This document shows, in pieces, positions 10,014 through 17,522 of a stretch of 40,993 nt of DNA; position 1 is the stretch's first letter; each line of letters opens with the position of its first letter. Under the pieces are notes generated by a model. That model did no database searches, was not told where the DNA came from, and worked only from the letters and a program-made list of their open reading frames with translations. The translations under genes and the position numbers were made by a program. The stretch comes from Candidatus Glassbacteria bacterium (GTDB lineage Bacteria > Gemmatimonadota > Glassbacteria > GWA2-58-10). Location: contig VRUH01000018.1 of NCBI GenBank assembly GCA_019456185.1, forward strand, positions 13,383 to 54,375. Direction: 5' to 3'.

Positions 10014-10032
10014 TTTTTGCAGTTTTCCATTG

Positions 10033-10668
10033 TCACACTGTCAGATCACTGTCTTTTTGCAGGCGCACACCCATGTCGAACACCTGGGCCAGGACCAGGA
10101 CCAGCAGGCCGAGAAGAGGAAGATTTATTGTCCAACCCACATTGAAACTGGCGCTTACCTCGGCTCCCGGAATTTTCAGATATTCAAGATAGCCAAGAGA
10201 AACAAGGTAATACACCAGGGAAAGCAGCGGGCCATAGAGTACTATAATGATGCCGATCAACCTGACCCGCCGCACGTTATCGAACGTAAACGGCCTACCA
10301 TCCCGCGCCGTGCGGACGATTTTACGTAACATGAAAGCCACGATAAGATACAGGAAAGATACCGGGACGACAGCCATCTGTGTCCAGTTGTTGGCCTTTT
10401 CATTTACGCGAAGAACTGCAGGGCCAGACATGTATTGAATAGCAACAGGGCTTTCCTCCAATGCGGCACTGCCCACAGCGGCTTGTTCATTGAATTTAAG
10501 AGTCAGCGTTGCGGTTGCTATACCCTCAGGTCCGACTCCGGTAGCGGTCATTGCCGTTTCAATCAACATAAAAGTTAACCCCAGCAAACCGGCGTACCAA
10601 TTAATATCCACCACGATTACCGCAATCCTGGTCAGCAGAGTTTTCTTGACCGCACTCGTTTCAGCCAT
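10033..10668 (-). CDS. DUF2975 four-helix membrane protein
   Basis: 211 residues from ATG 10668, chosen because GGAG lies 8 bases upstream; an upstream TTG at 10686 would place that ribosome site inside the gene. Four hydrophobic segments are visible: about 10-40, 108-130, 150-175 and 183-205. An extracytoplasmic stretch of roughly 60 polar residues lies between the first two. This matches DUF2975, a family of unknown function nearly always next to a small XRE regulator, as here. A conserved-looking R-x-G-x-P-F (RDGRPFTFDNVRRVR) sits before the third helix, as is usual for the family. Probably autoregulated with its neighbour; no direct evidence for a signal. Confidence 0.85.
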   Translation of the reverse strand: MAETSAVKKTLLTRIAVIVVDINWYAGLLGLTFMLIETAMTATGVGPEGIATATLTLKFNEQAAVGSAALEESPVAIQYMSGPAVLRVNEKANNWTQMAVVPVSFLYLIVAFMLRKIVRTARDGRPFTFDNVRRVRLIGIIIVLYGPLLSLVYYLVSLGYLEYLKIPGAEVSASFNVGWTINLPLLGLLVLVLAQVFDMGVRLQKDSDLTV

Positions 10669-10686
10669 TGTAAGCTCTCCGGGCAA

Positions 10687-11130
10687 AGGTGTAATAAGCA
10701 GTTGTTGACAGGTGTCTTTTACCTATTATCGCTAATCTTTTATCGTTTGTCAATAAATGTTGCAGAATATTTTTAACCTGGAGTTCGTTCCAGTTCAACG
10801 CACCCTGCCCAAATCTTTGCATCCCCGCCCGCGGCCTGTTATAGTGTTTCTCGAAAGTTTTGTCTTTTTTGCAAAGGAAAGAAAATCCTGAGAATGGTAC
10901 GGAATAACTTCCATTGTTCGTAAGAAATCGTAGGGGCTTTCCCTTGTGTTCGCCCGTTAAGCTGTTGGGCTACTGTATACTTTGCGGGCGAGGCATGCCT
11001 CGCCCCTACGCGGAAAGGAACGGCTCTTCGAAGGTTATTCACGTGGACATTTCTTTTGAGAATCGCACTAGTATGAATCTCAATTGAACTCAGCAATTAT
11101 CTTACTACAGCAACCTAGAGGGCCTCGACG
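10687..11130. repeat. Intergenic gap with a dispersed-type palindromic repeat
   Basis: No convincing gene lies in this 444-base divergent gap. It contains a perfect 20-base palindrome at 10986-11005 (GGGCGAGGCATGCCTCGCCC). A 9-base inverted pair CGTAGGGGC / GCCCCTACG flanks the unit at 10929-10937 and 11002-11010. An 85-codon minus-strand frame across it (10839-11096) reads like translated repeat, not protein. The GH4 gene's ribosome site (AGAGGG, 11117-11122) is at the right end. The promoters of the two divergent genes should also be in this gap but were not identified confidently. Confidence 0.55.
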
Positions 11131-12507
11131 ATGAAAGAAAAAGTGGTCCTGATCGGCGCGGGCAGCGCCATGTTCACCAGCGGGCTGGTGGCGGATTTGC
11201 TGAGGGCTGAGTGGGAGGCCGAGCTGGCCCTGGTCGATATCGACCCGGAGGCACTCTCCGTGGCGGAGAAAGTGGCGCGCAAGATGGTGGCCGCCAGCGG
11301 AGCGCCGGTGACTATCTCCGCATCCGCCGAGCGCCGCGATCTCCTGCCCGGCGCCACGGCCGTGGTCTGCACCGTGGGGGTGGGGGGACGGCGGGCCTGG
11401 GAGCAGGACGTGCTGATTCCCCGTAAGTACGGGATCTTCCAGCCTGTCGGCGACACGGTGGGGCCGGGCGGGATGAGCCGCGCGCTGAGGATGATCCCGG
11501 CGATGGTGGCGATTGCCGAAGACGTGCTTGAACTGTGCCCGGACGCGCTGTTTTTCAACTACTCGAACCCGATGACCGCTACCTGCACGGCGATCCGCAG
11601 GGCCACCGGCGCCAGCGTGACCGGCCTCTGCCACGGAGTGGGCGAGGTGGCCAAGTACCTCTCGGAGCAACTGGGTGTTCAGGAGGATGAACTGGACTGG
11701 CAGGCGGTGGGCTTGAACCACCTCACCTGGTTCACCCGTGTGGCCGCCGGCGGGAAAGACATGTCGGACAGGCTGGAGCAAATCGCTCGTGAGAAGCTGG
11801 AATGCGAATGGGTGGACGGCAATCTGGCGGAGAATTTCCTCGACAACTGGCAGTGGCGCCGTCCCGATGACGAACCCGAGGAACTGAACCCGGTGAGCTG
11901 GCAGCTGCTGCTTTCTTTCGGGGCGTTCCCCGCGGCGATGGACCGTCACGTCACCGAGTTTTTCGGCCTCCAGTATCTTCGCCAAGGATCCTACCACGGC
12001 CGCACCCTGGGGGTGGACAGCTACAGTTTCGAGCGCACAATCGCCGCCGGGGACCGCGAGTACGAGATCATGCGCGAGCAGGCCGAAAGCGCGGGCGAGC
12101 TGGACGAGAGTTTCTTCCGCCACAGCAGCGGCGAGCACGAGCAGGTGATGGAGATTATCGGCAGTATCCGCGGCAACCGGGGGCGGGTCTATTCGGCAAA
12201 TCTGCCCAACCGCGGCCAGGTGGAGAATCTCCCGACAGGCGCGGTGATCGAAAGCCCGGCGGTGGCCAGCGCCGAGGGACTCCGCCCGATCCGGCCCTCG
12301 CAGCTTTCTTCCGCCCAGGCGGCGGTGATCCGCAACCGGCTTGAGGCTGTCGAGATGATTGTGGAAGCTGCATTGGAGGGCAGCCGGGCAAAATTCGTGC
12401 AGGCCCTGATGCTCGACGGGGCGGTGGCGGGCGCGGGCGCTGCGGAAAAACTGGCCGATGAGCTGCTGGCCGCCCAGCCGGATTTTTTACCCTGGTACGG
12501 GGGATGA
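11131..12507 (+). CDS. Glycoside hydrolase family 4 (alpha-glucosidase/galactosidase type)
   Basis: 458 residues. GH4 enzymes use NAD+ and a divalent metal (usually Mn2+) to cleave glycosides by an oxidation-elimination route. The N-terminus has the Rossmann dinucleotide site VVLIGAGSAMFT with the acidic VDIDPEAL at the end of the second strand. FNYSNPMTATC is the family's Asn-Pro substrate loop. Cys167 in GLCHGV and His197 in GLNHLTWF match the metal ligands. Length fits the alpha-glucosidase/alpha-galactosidase/6-phospho-glucosidase group; subfamily and substrate are not decidable by eye. The protein has no signal peptide and is cytoplasmic, so it would act on imported oligosaccharides. ATG 11131 has AGAGGG 8 bases upstream. 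Confidence 0.92.
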   Translation: MKEKVVLIGAGSAMFTSGLVADLLRAEWEAELALVDIDPEALSVAEKVARKMVAASGAPVTISASAERRDLLPGATAVVCTVGVGGRRAWEQDVLIPRKYGIFQPVGDTVGPGGMSRALRMIPAMVAIAEDVLELCPDALFFNYSNPMTATCTAIRRATGASVTGLCHGVGEVAKYLSEQLGVQEDELDWQAVGLNHLTWFTRVAAGGKDMSDRLEQIAREKLECEWVDGNLAENFLDNWQWRRPDDEPEELNPVSWQLLLSFGAFPAAMDRHVTEFFGLQYLRQGSYHGRTLGVDSYSFERTIAAGDREYEIMREQAESAGELDESFFRHSSGEHEQVMEIIGSIRGNRGRVYSANLPNRGQVENLPTGAVIESPAVASAEGLRPIRPSQLSSAQAAVIRNRLEAVEMIVEAALEGSRAKFVQALMLDGAVAGAGAAEKLADELLAAQPDFLPWYGG

Positions 12508-12662
12508 GACTGCCGGTGATTTTAGCCGGGGCAGGAAATTAAAATCATTTCTCCTCGTCTTTAACGGCTGGTGTATTTCAGATGCTTGCCACCCAGTGCA
12601 GCTTCTAGTAAACTGCGGTCAACCACAGTCATACATTCCACTTAAACGGACCCACACACTCG

Positions 12663-13628
12663 ATGAAACCTCTCCGCGCCGCCGCTGTCCAGTTCGAGCA
12701 CGCTCCAGGCGACAAGGACGCCAACCTGGATAAAATCCGCCGGTTCACCGCCAAGGCCGCAAAGCGCGGGGCCGATCTGGTGGTCTTCCCCGAATGCTGT
12801 ATCACCGGCTACTATTTCCTGCGCCACCTCTCGCGCCGGGAGCTGACCGAACTGGCCGAGCCGGTCCCGGCGGGGCCATCCACGCGCGAACTGGCGCGCC
12901 TGGCCGCAAAGCACAACATGGCTGTCGGGGCGGGGCTGGTGGAACTGGCCAACGACGGCCGGCTGTACAACAGCTGGGTAATCGCCCTGCCCGATGGACA
13001 GGTCCACAGTCACCGCAAGCTGCACTGTTTCGTGAGCGAGCACATGGACAGCGGCGATGAGTTCACCGTGTTCGACACTCCCTCGGGCTGGCGGCTGGGC
13101 GTGCTGACCTGTTACGACAATAACATCGTCGAAAATGTCCGGGCCACCGCGCTGCTGGGCGCAACCGTGATCCTGGCCCCCCACCAGACCGGCGGCGTGC
13201 GCTCGCCCGATCCGCACACGATGGGCCTGATCGACCGCGCGTTATGGGACAACCGCCAGCAGAACCCGGCGGAGATCGAAGCCGAACTGCGAGGCGACAA
13301 GGGCCGGGGCTGGCTGATGAGGTGGCTGCCCTCGCGCGCTCACGACAACGGCGTGTTCTACGTGTTCGCCAACGGCGTGGGCGTGGACGACGACGAGGTC
13401 CGCACGGGCAACGCGATGATCCTCGATACCTACGGCCGCGTGCTGGCCGAGACTTGGAAAGCCGGCGACGAGATGGTGAGCGCCGAGCTGGACCCGGTGC
13501 TGCTGGAGCGCAACACCGGCAAGCGCTGGATACTCACCCGGCGGCCGGAACTCTACGGCAGCCTGGCCGAATCGACCGGCAGGGAACGCCCGACCCGAGA
13601 GGTGCGTTTCGATGGAGAAGGAGTCTGA
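12663..13628 (+). CDS. Carbon-nitrogen hydrolase (nitrilase superfamily)
   Basis: 321 residues with the complete nitrilase-superfamily triad: Glu44 in VVFPECCITGY, Lys119 in HRKLHCF and Cys150 in LTCYDNN. The cysteine attacks an amide or nitrile carbon and releases ammonia or an amine. The strand pattern AAAVQFE...GADLVVFPE...GVLTCYDN...GATVILAPHQTGG is standard. An extended segment before PSRAHDNGVFYVFANGVG and the C-terminal tail with the YGS motif resemble members acting on N-carbamoyl compounds or amides, but the substrate is not assignable. It follows the GH4 gene by 155 bases with no obvious ribosome site. Its last codons overlap a short stub on the same strand (13612-13683). Confidence 0.9.
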   Translation: MKPLRAAAVQFEHAPGDKDANLDKIRRFTAKAAKRGADLVVFPECCITGYYFLRHLSRRELTELAEPVPAGPSTRELARLAAKHNMAVGAGLVELANDGRLYNSWVIALPDGQVHSHRKLHCFVSEHMDSGDEFTVFDTPSGWRLGVLTCYDNNIVENVRATALLGATVILAPHQTGGVRSPDPHTMGLIDRALWDNRQQNPAEIEAELRGDKGRGWLMRWLPSRAHDNGVFYVFANGVGVDDDEVRTGNAMILDTYGRVLAETWKAGDEMVSAELDPVLLERNTGKRWILTRRPELYGSLAESTGRERPTREVRFDGEGV

Positions 13629-13683
13629 GCAGCGAAGAGACCCGGACCGCTTTATCGCGCTGCTCCGGGAAAGACAGCACTAG
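13612..13683 (+). pseudogene. Stub of a downstream gene cut off at a palindrome
   Basis: A frame starting with ATG 13612, inside the end of the nitrilase gene, encodes 23 residues (EKESEQRRDPDRFIALLRER...) and stops within the palindrome ACAGCACTAGTGCTGT at 13674-13689. GAGAGG lies 9 bases before the ATG, and overlapping start/stop is the normal operon arrangement. It therefore looks like the 5' end of a former downstream gene broken by repeat insertion or deletion. The DRFIALLRER wording resembles the first helix of nitroreductase-like proteins, but too little is left to be sure. Confidence 0.35.
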
Positions 13684-13780
13684 TGCTGTGTCCTGCAAAT
13701 AAAGTAGGAAAAAAAGCGAATTATAAATCCCCCTCGATCCCCCTTTACGAAAGGGGGAGGCCGCTTCCCCCCTTGTATAA
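13674..13780. repeat. Palindrome plus C-rich hairpin repeat
   Basis: A perfect 16-base palindrome (ACAGCACTAGTGCTGT, 13674-13689) is followed by a C-rich/G-rich hairpin: CCCCCTTT at 13739-13746, loop ACG, AAAGGGGG at 13750-13757. The second part has the same core as the element at 32013-32031, including the preceding AATCCCCC wording, so the two are copies of one dispersed repeat family. It fills most of the 199-base gap before the next gene. Confidence 0.6.
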
Positions 13781-13827
13781 TAGAGGGTAAGTGTTAGGAT
13801 AGGTTAAGAGCAACCGGGAGGCCGATA

Positions 13828-14376
13828 GTGACATTCGAAGACAAACCGGAACCCGGGATGGACTACCTGGCGTTTCTTGTCCTGTCCACCGCCCTGACTC
13901 TGGCTACCAGCATCTGGCATGCCGCGGACAAGGACCCGTCGGGCTGGGAATTCCACCTGGTATTCCTGTTTTCCATGGGCACGTTTCTGGTTGTCCTGAT
14001 CAGGGCGTTCCATGCGGCCTATCATACGTCGTACCGGCTGGACGGAGAGGTGCTGACTTTGCGCCGGGGCGGGAGCGAGAAAAAGGTGGTCCTGGATAAA
14101 ATCAAGTCGATCGATCAGGTCGGTTTCGACCTGAACACGCTGTCACTCGGGTTCGGCTCGAAAGATTTCAGCAACCGGCTGACCGACAAGGTCAAGCTGA
14201 CAACCGACGACGGGAAGTTTTACATCAGCCCCACCAACCCGCAACTGTTTGTCAGCCATGTCCGCGGGATGCGCTACCACGTGCAGGAAGATAGCGCTTC
14301 CGGAATCATCGCGGATGAAACTGTGAAAGCCGGCACGGTCCCGGCGAAGAAATTGAATGACATTGTTCCTGATTGA
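13828..14376 (+). CDS. Membrane protein with bacterial PH-like domain
   Basis: 182 residues from GTG 13828, with GGAGG ending 6 bases upstream. Two hydrophobic helices occupy about residues 12-30 and 43-66, with a short loop between. The remainder (about 72-160) reads as a bacterial pleckstrin-homology-like beta domain: SYRLDGEVLTLRRGGSEKKV, then DKIKSIDQVGF and a strand-rich stretch ending FYISPTNPQLFVSHV. Such proteins sit in the inner membrane with the PH fold in the cytoplasm; no enzymatic function is known. The FYISPxNPxxF wording is typical of the family. It lies 77 bases before the DUF5060 lipoprotein gene and may be cotranscribed with it. Confidence 0.7.
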   Translation: MTFEDKPEPGMDYLAFLVLSTALTLATSIWHAADKDPSGWEFHLVFLFSMGTFLVVLIRAFHAAYHTSYRLDGEVLTLRRGGSEKKVVLDKIKSIDQVGFDLNTLSLGFGSKDFSNRLTDKVKLTTDDGKFYISPTNPQLFVSHVRGMRYHVQEDSASGIIADETVKAGTVPAKKLNDIVPD

Positions 14377-14453
14377 CTGCAATATCCTTTCTGTTCGGGA
14401 CTGAGTCGCGGCGTATCCTCGACGACTCTCCACTCCATCACGAGGCAGCCCCC

Positions 14454-16088
14454 ATGACCACCTTGACCCGGATATTTATCACCGCCCTTATGCTCTTCCT
14501 GCCTGTTTCATGCCGAGTAACCTCGCCCCCGGTCGAGCTGACGGTCGGCCGCAACGGCGTGGCCGAACTGGCGGTCCACTACTCCGCGCCGCTCGCTAAC
14601 CCGTTCGCCGATATCGAAGCAACCGCCTCGTTCAGCCATCCGCAATCGGGCCGCAGCGCGCTGGTGGACGGGTTCTATGATGGCGACTCCACCTGGCGCT
14701 TCCGTTTCGCCCCGGATGAGGAGGGTGTCTGGACCGCCGAGCTGAGTCTGGTCCGTGACGGCAAAACAGTGGTCCACAACCGCGTGGGAATCGAGTGCGA
14801 GGGCGCGGACCAGCACCGCTCGGCCGGGTTCGTCCGTCGCAGCGAGCAGAACCCTTACCGGCTGGCGTTCGAGGACGGCACGCCGTTCTACCCGGTCGGA
14901 ATCCAGCCCTGCGGCGCGGCGGGCGCGGGTCTGGATGGCCCTCTACGCGGCGAGGGCAACTGGCGCACCCTGCCGATGGACCAGTATCTGGACGAGATGC
15001 AGGGGGCGGCCAACCTGTTCCGTATCCAACTGGGGCAGGGCACGCGCAAGGGCTGCGCCCGCGAGATCATGACCGACGAGCTGGGGTTCTACCGCTACGA
15101 CCTGGAGGTCTGCCGCCTGCTGGACGAGACCTACCGCCTGCTGGATGCGCGCGGGTTCGCCACGATCCTGATCGCGTTCCAGGACATGAGCCTGTGGGGA
15201 CCCGACACCACCGTATTCGGACCCAGCAAGACCATGGAAGGCTGGAAAGACCGCTCGAACCGGGAGCTGATGGCGGCGATAAAACATTACCTCCGCTACA
15301 TTGTTGCCCGTTACGCCGTTTATACGGATATCTGGGAGATATTCAACGAGGACGTTTACACGCCCGACGAGTGGCTGGAGGAGGTTGCCGGTTTCGTGCG
15401 TGAGCGGGACCCCTACGATCACCTGCTGACCACCAGCTACGAGCGCCCCTACGCCGAGTGGTGCGAGCTGGTTACGCCACACCTTTACGTCCGGGTCCCG
15501 GCCAACGAAACGGGCTTTATTCTGGAACGCCAGTTCGCCCGCCATAAAGGCTGGGGCAAACCAGTCCTGTATACTGAATTCGGCAACAAGGGGACGATTT
15601 CCAACCGCGACCCGGACAAGTGGCGTGTGGCTGTCTGGACCTCTTTCATGTACGAGAGCGCGGTAACGTTCTGGAGCATGGGCGGAATAGTCACCCTGCC
15701 CCACACAGACGCCGGCAACGCGAACGCGTACCTGGGCCGGGAGGCGCGGGGCTACTTCCGTAATTTCCATGCCTTCTCCAGAGACCTTCCCGCGGACATG
15801 CGCCCTGCGATGAGCGGTTACGAACAGGGCGATGGCGTGGCGCGTTACGCTCTGTCAAACGGCACGACCGGCGTACTGTACCTTCACCACTACGCGGGCT
15901 ATGACACCGCCACGAGTTGCGGCATTTACTTCTGGAGCTGGCCCGGCACTTTCGAAATACGCTGGTTCGACCCCTCGGCCGGAACATGGGGCGGAACCGA
16001 TACGGTCGAAAGCCGGGGCAACGCGCTGGTGTTCGGCTCACCGGAATTTAGCGAGGACCTGGCCGCGCTGATAACCAGGATCGACTGA
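14454..16088 (+). CDS. DUF5060-domain glycoside hydrolase-like lipoprotein
   Basis: 544 residues from ATG 14454, with GAGG 8 bases upstream; the frame is open further upstream but only this start yields a signal peptide. The lipobox is LPVSC near residue 20. The DUF5060 sandwich covers about 25-130 (ANPFADIEATASF, FYDGDSTWRFRFAPDEEGVW). A TIM barrel of clan A type follows: Glu299 in WEIFNED is the probable acid/base and Glu375 in LYTEFGNKG the probable nucleophile. A C-terminal beta domain (IRWFDPSAGTWGG) matches the end of the paralogue at 7957-9699 (ARWFDPRDGSYG). Surface hydrolase of unknown polysaccharide; the two paralogues differ in the barrel, so substrates may differ. Confidence 0.82.
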   Translation: MTTLTRIFITALMLFLPVSCRVTSPPVELTVGRNGVAELAVHYSAPLANPFADIEATASFSHPQSGRSALVDGFYDGDSTWRFRFAPDEEGVWTAELSLVRDGKTVVHNRVGIECEGADQHRSAGFVRRSEQNPYRLAFEDGTPFYPVGIQPCGAAGAGLDGPLRGEGNWRTLPMDQYLDEMQGAANLFRIQLGQGTRKGCAREIMTDELGFYRYDLEVCRLLDETYRLLDARGFATILIAFQDMSLWGPDTTVFGPSKTMEGWKDRSNRELMAAIKHYLRYIVARYAVYTDIWEIFNEDVYTPDEWLEEVAGFVRERDPYDHLLTTSYERPYAEWCELVTPHLYVRVPANETGFILERQFARHKGWGKPVLYTEFGNKGTISNRDPDKWRVAVWTSFMYESAVTFWSMGGIVTLPHTDAGNANAYLGREARGYFRNFHAFSRDLPADMRPAMSGYEQGDGVARYALSNGTTGVLYLHHYAGYDTATSCGIYFWSWPGTFEIRWFDPSAGTWGGTDTVESRGNALVFGSPEFSEDLAALITRID

Positions 16089-16225
16089 TGCTCCATATCA
16101 ACAAGAGGAGTTCATCAGAAAAGCCCTGTCGAGAATCCACTCGTGGTGTGGACTGCTGCGCGCCGGTCCTGATCGTGTTCGGGTTCACTGCCGGGATGGC
16201 GCCGTACCAGATGTTCGCCTGCTGA
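16088..16225 (+). pseudogene. Frameshifted remnant of a third PepSY-type membrane protein
   Basis: GAGGAG at 16105-16110 is followed by sense codons IRKALSRIHSWCGLL (16114-16158). After a frame change come CAPVLIVFGFTAGMAPYQM and a stop at 16223-16225. The two pieces line up with the N-terminus of the intact gene just downstream (RKNLSKLHIWLGLLCAPYLIITGF). The preserved ribosome site and matching order show a degenerated duplicate. A 45-codon frame beginning at ATG 16088, overlapping the preceding stop, reaches the same stop but reads the first half out of frame, so a functional short peptide is less likely. Confidence 0.55.
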
Positions 16226-16284
16226 GACTTTTAAGATACTGTGCCCGCTGACAGCATTTCGTCCACTCAAAACGGAGGTCAGGT

Positions 16285-16875
16285 TTGCGAAAGAATCTCT
16301 CCAAGCTGCACATTTGGCTGGGTCTGCTGTGTGCCCCGTACCTGATTATTACCGGGTTCAGCAGCCTGCATTTCAACCACCATTTCGGCTTTGTCGATAC
16401 CGGCGAATACGCGGTAAGCTGGGAGCGGCAGTTCGACGCCGTGGCCGATACGACCGACGACGGCGCGCTGGCCGAGCGGGTTCGCCTGGCGCTCGATCTC
16501 GACGGCTGGATCCCGTGGTGGGAGTACGACCGCCGCGATGACAACCGGTTCCAGTTCTTAGTCAATCGACCGGGTAAGGAATACAGAGTGGCTGTCAACC
16601 CCGAGCGCACCCATGCCAGCGTGGAGGAATTACGCCAGGGGCCGCTTGTGGTGCTCAACAGCCTGCACTGGCTGGGAGCTGTTCCCGGCAAACCGTTTAC
16701 GAAGTTCTGGAAATACTACATATATATCTCCGTGCTGTTCGTGCTGTATGCCGGCGGCAGCGGGATCTATTTCTGGAGCAGGCGTAAGGACGAAACACTG
16801 ATCGGCTGGATAATGCTCGCCGGGGTTACCGGCGGTTCCGTGCTGCTGATGATCTTTGTCAGGATCTGGGGGTGA
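16285..16875 (+). CDS. PepSY-type membrane protein
   Basis: 196 residues from TTG 16285, with GGAGG 6 bases upstream. The opening RKNLSKLHIWLGLLCAPYLIITGF is the first helix of PepSY-associated membrane proteins. A periplasmic region of about 110 residues follows. Two closing helices are YYIYISVLFVLYAGGSGIYFW (about 150-170) and LIGWIMLAGVTGGSVLLMIF. His residues at the helix starts (LHIWLG; SLHWLG) are the pair seen in relatives proposed to bind heme or take part in iron/siderophore reduction. Function here is unproven. The next gene starts 3 bases after the stop and encodes a protein of the same plan, so they probably form a heteromer. Confidence 0.72.
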   Translation: MRKNLSKLHIWLGLLCAPYLIITGFSSLHFNHHFGFVDTGEYAVSWERQFDAVADTTDDGALAERVRLALDLDGWIPWWEYDRRDDNRFQFLVNRPGKEYRVAVNPERTHASVEELRQGPLVVLNSLHWLGAVPGKPFTKFWKYYIYISVLFVLYAGGSGIYFWSRRKDETLIGWIMLAGVTGGSVLLMIFVRIWG

Positions 16876-16878
16876 GAC

Positions 16879-17460
16879 ATGAAAGAAACGATAAAAAAAA
16901 TCCACCTCTATTCCGGCCTGGGCCTGATGGCGTTCGTGGCGATGTATTTCATCACGGGCTTCGTGATGATCAAGCATGACTGGTTCCCGAGCAAGGACCC
17001 GGACAAGAGCACGCGCGTGGAGCAGGTGCAGATTCCCGCAGGGCTCGACCTGGACCAGGCCGGCGAGTGGATCGCCGACAAGTTCGACCTGGGCGGAAAG
17101 CCACAGCCGGTGCAGACAGTGGATGACGGCCGCGTCCGTTACCGCTTTTTCCGTCCAGGAGTTAACCTGGTGGCCCACCTGGCGGCCGATAAGGCCAGTG
17201 TCGAAATCGAACGCACGCAGTTGGATTTTAGCCGCTTGATGGTCGGCTACCATCGAATGCGCGGCTATAGCGGAAACATTGTCTGGCTGCTCTGGGGCCT
17301 GATGTACGATCTGGCGAGCCTGGGCTGCATCGTGTTCGCTCTCAGCGGGGTCTGGGTCTGGGCCACCGCCCGCGAGCGCGACAAGGTGAGCTGGGTGATG
17401 CTGGTCACCGGCGTGGGTTTCACCCTGGCGATGATCCTGTATCTGATGCTGACGAAATAA
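16879..17460 (+). CDS. PepSY-type membrane protein, partner of the preceding gene
   Basis: 193 residues. The first helix (KKIHLYSGLGLMAFVAMYFITGFVM) and the closing helices (about 132-160 and 172-192) match the upstream protein in order and spacing. The periplasmic part contains paired beta strands (RYRFFRPGVNLVAHL, ASVEIERTQ) typical of a PepSY unit. His residues occur at IHLYSG and GYHRMRGYSG, in positions equivalent to the LHIWLG and SLHWLG sites of the neighbour. The ribosome site GGGTGAG overlaps the stop of the preceding gene, so translation is coupled. A strong terminator follows at 17464. Membrane electron transfer or iron handling is plausible but not shown. Confidence 0.7.
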   Translation: MKETIKKIHLYSGLGLMAFVAMYFITGFVMIKHDWFPSKDPDKSTRVEQVQIPAGLDLDQAGEWIADKFDLGGKPQPVQTVDDGRVRYRFFRPGVNLVAHLAADKASVEIERTQLDFSRLMVGYHRMRGYSGNIVWLLWGLMYDLASLGCIVFALSGVWVWATARERDKVSWVMLVTGVGFTLAMILYLMLTK

Positions 17461-17463
17461 AAA

Positions 17464-17503
17464 CAGGGCGGCCGGGATCAGATTATTGGTCCTGGCCGCC
17501 CTG
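17464..17503. terminator. Bidirectional intrinsic terminator between convergent genes
   Basis: Arms CAGGGCGGCC (17464-17473) and GGCCGCCCTG (17494-17503) pair perfectly, and the stem extends four more pairs inward with one G-U. On the minus strand it is followed at once by TTTTTATTT, an ideal terminator for the lar operon. On the plus strand a looser T-rich stretch follows. It lies between the convergent PepSY and larC genes. Confidence 0.85.
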
Positions 17504-17522
17504 ACGCATTTTCAGCCGATTT

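Noticed and set aside
10839-11096. 85-codon minus-strand frame
   Set aside because: It spans the palindromic repeat and has no ribosome site; the wording is that of translated intergenic repeats.
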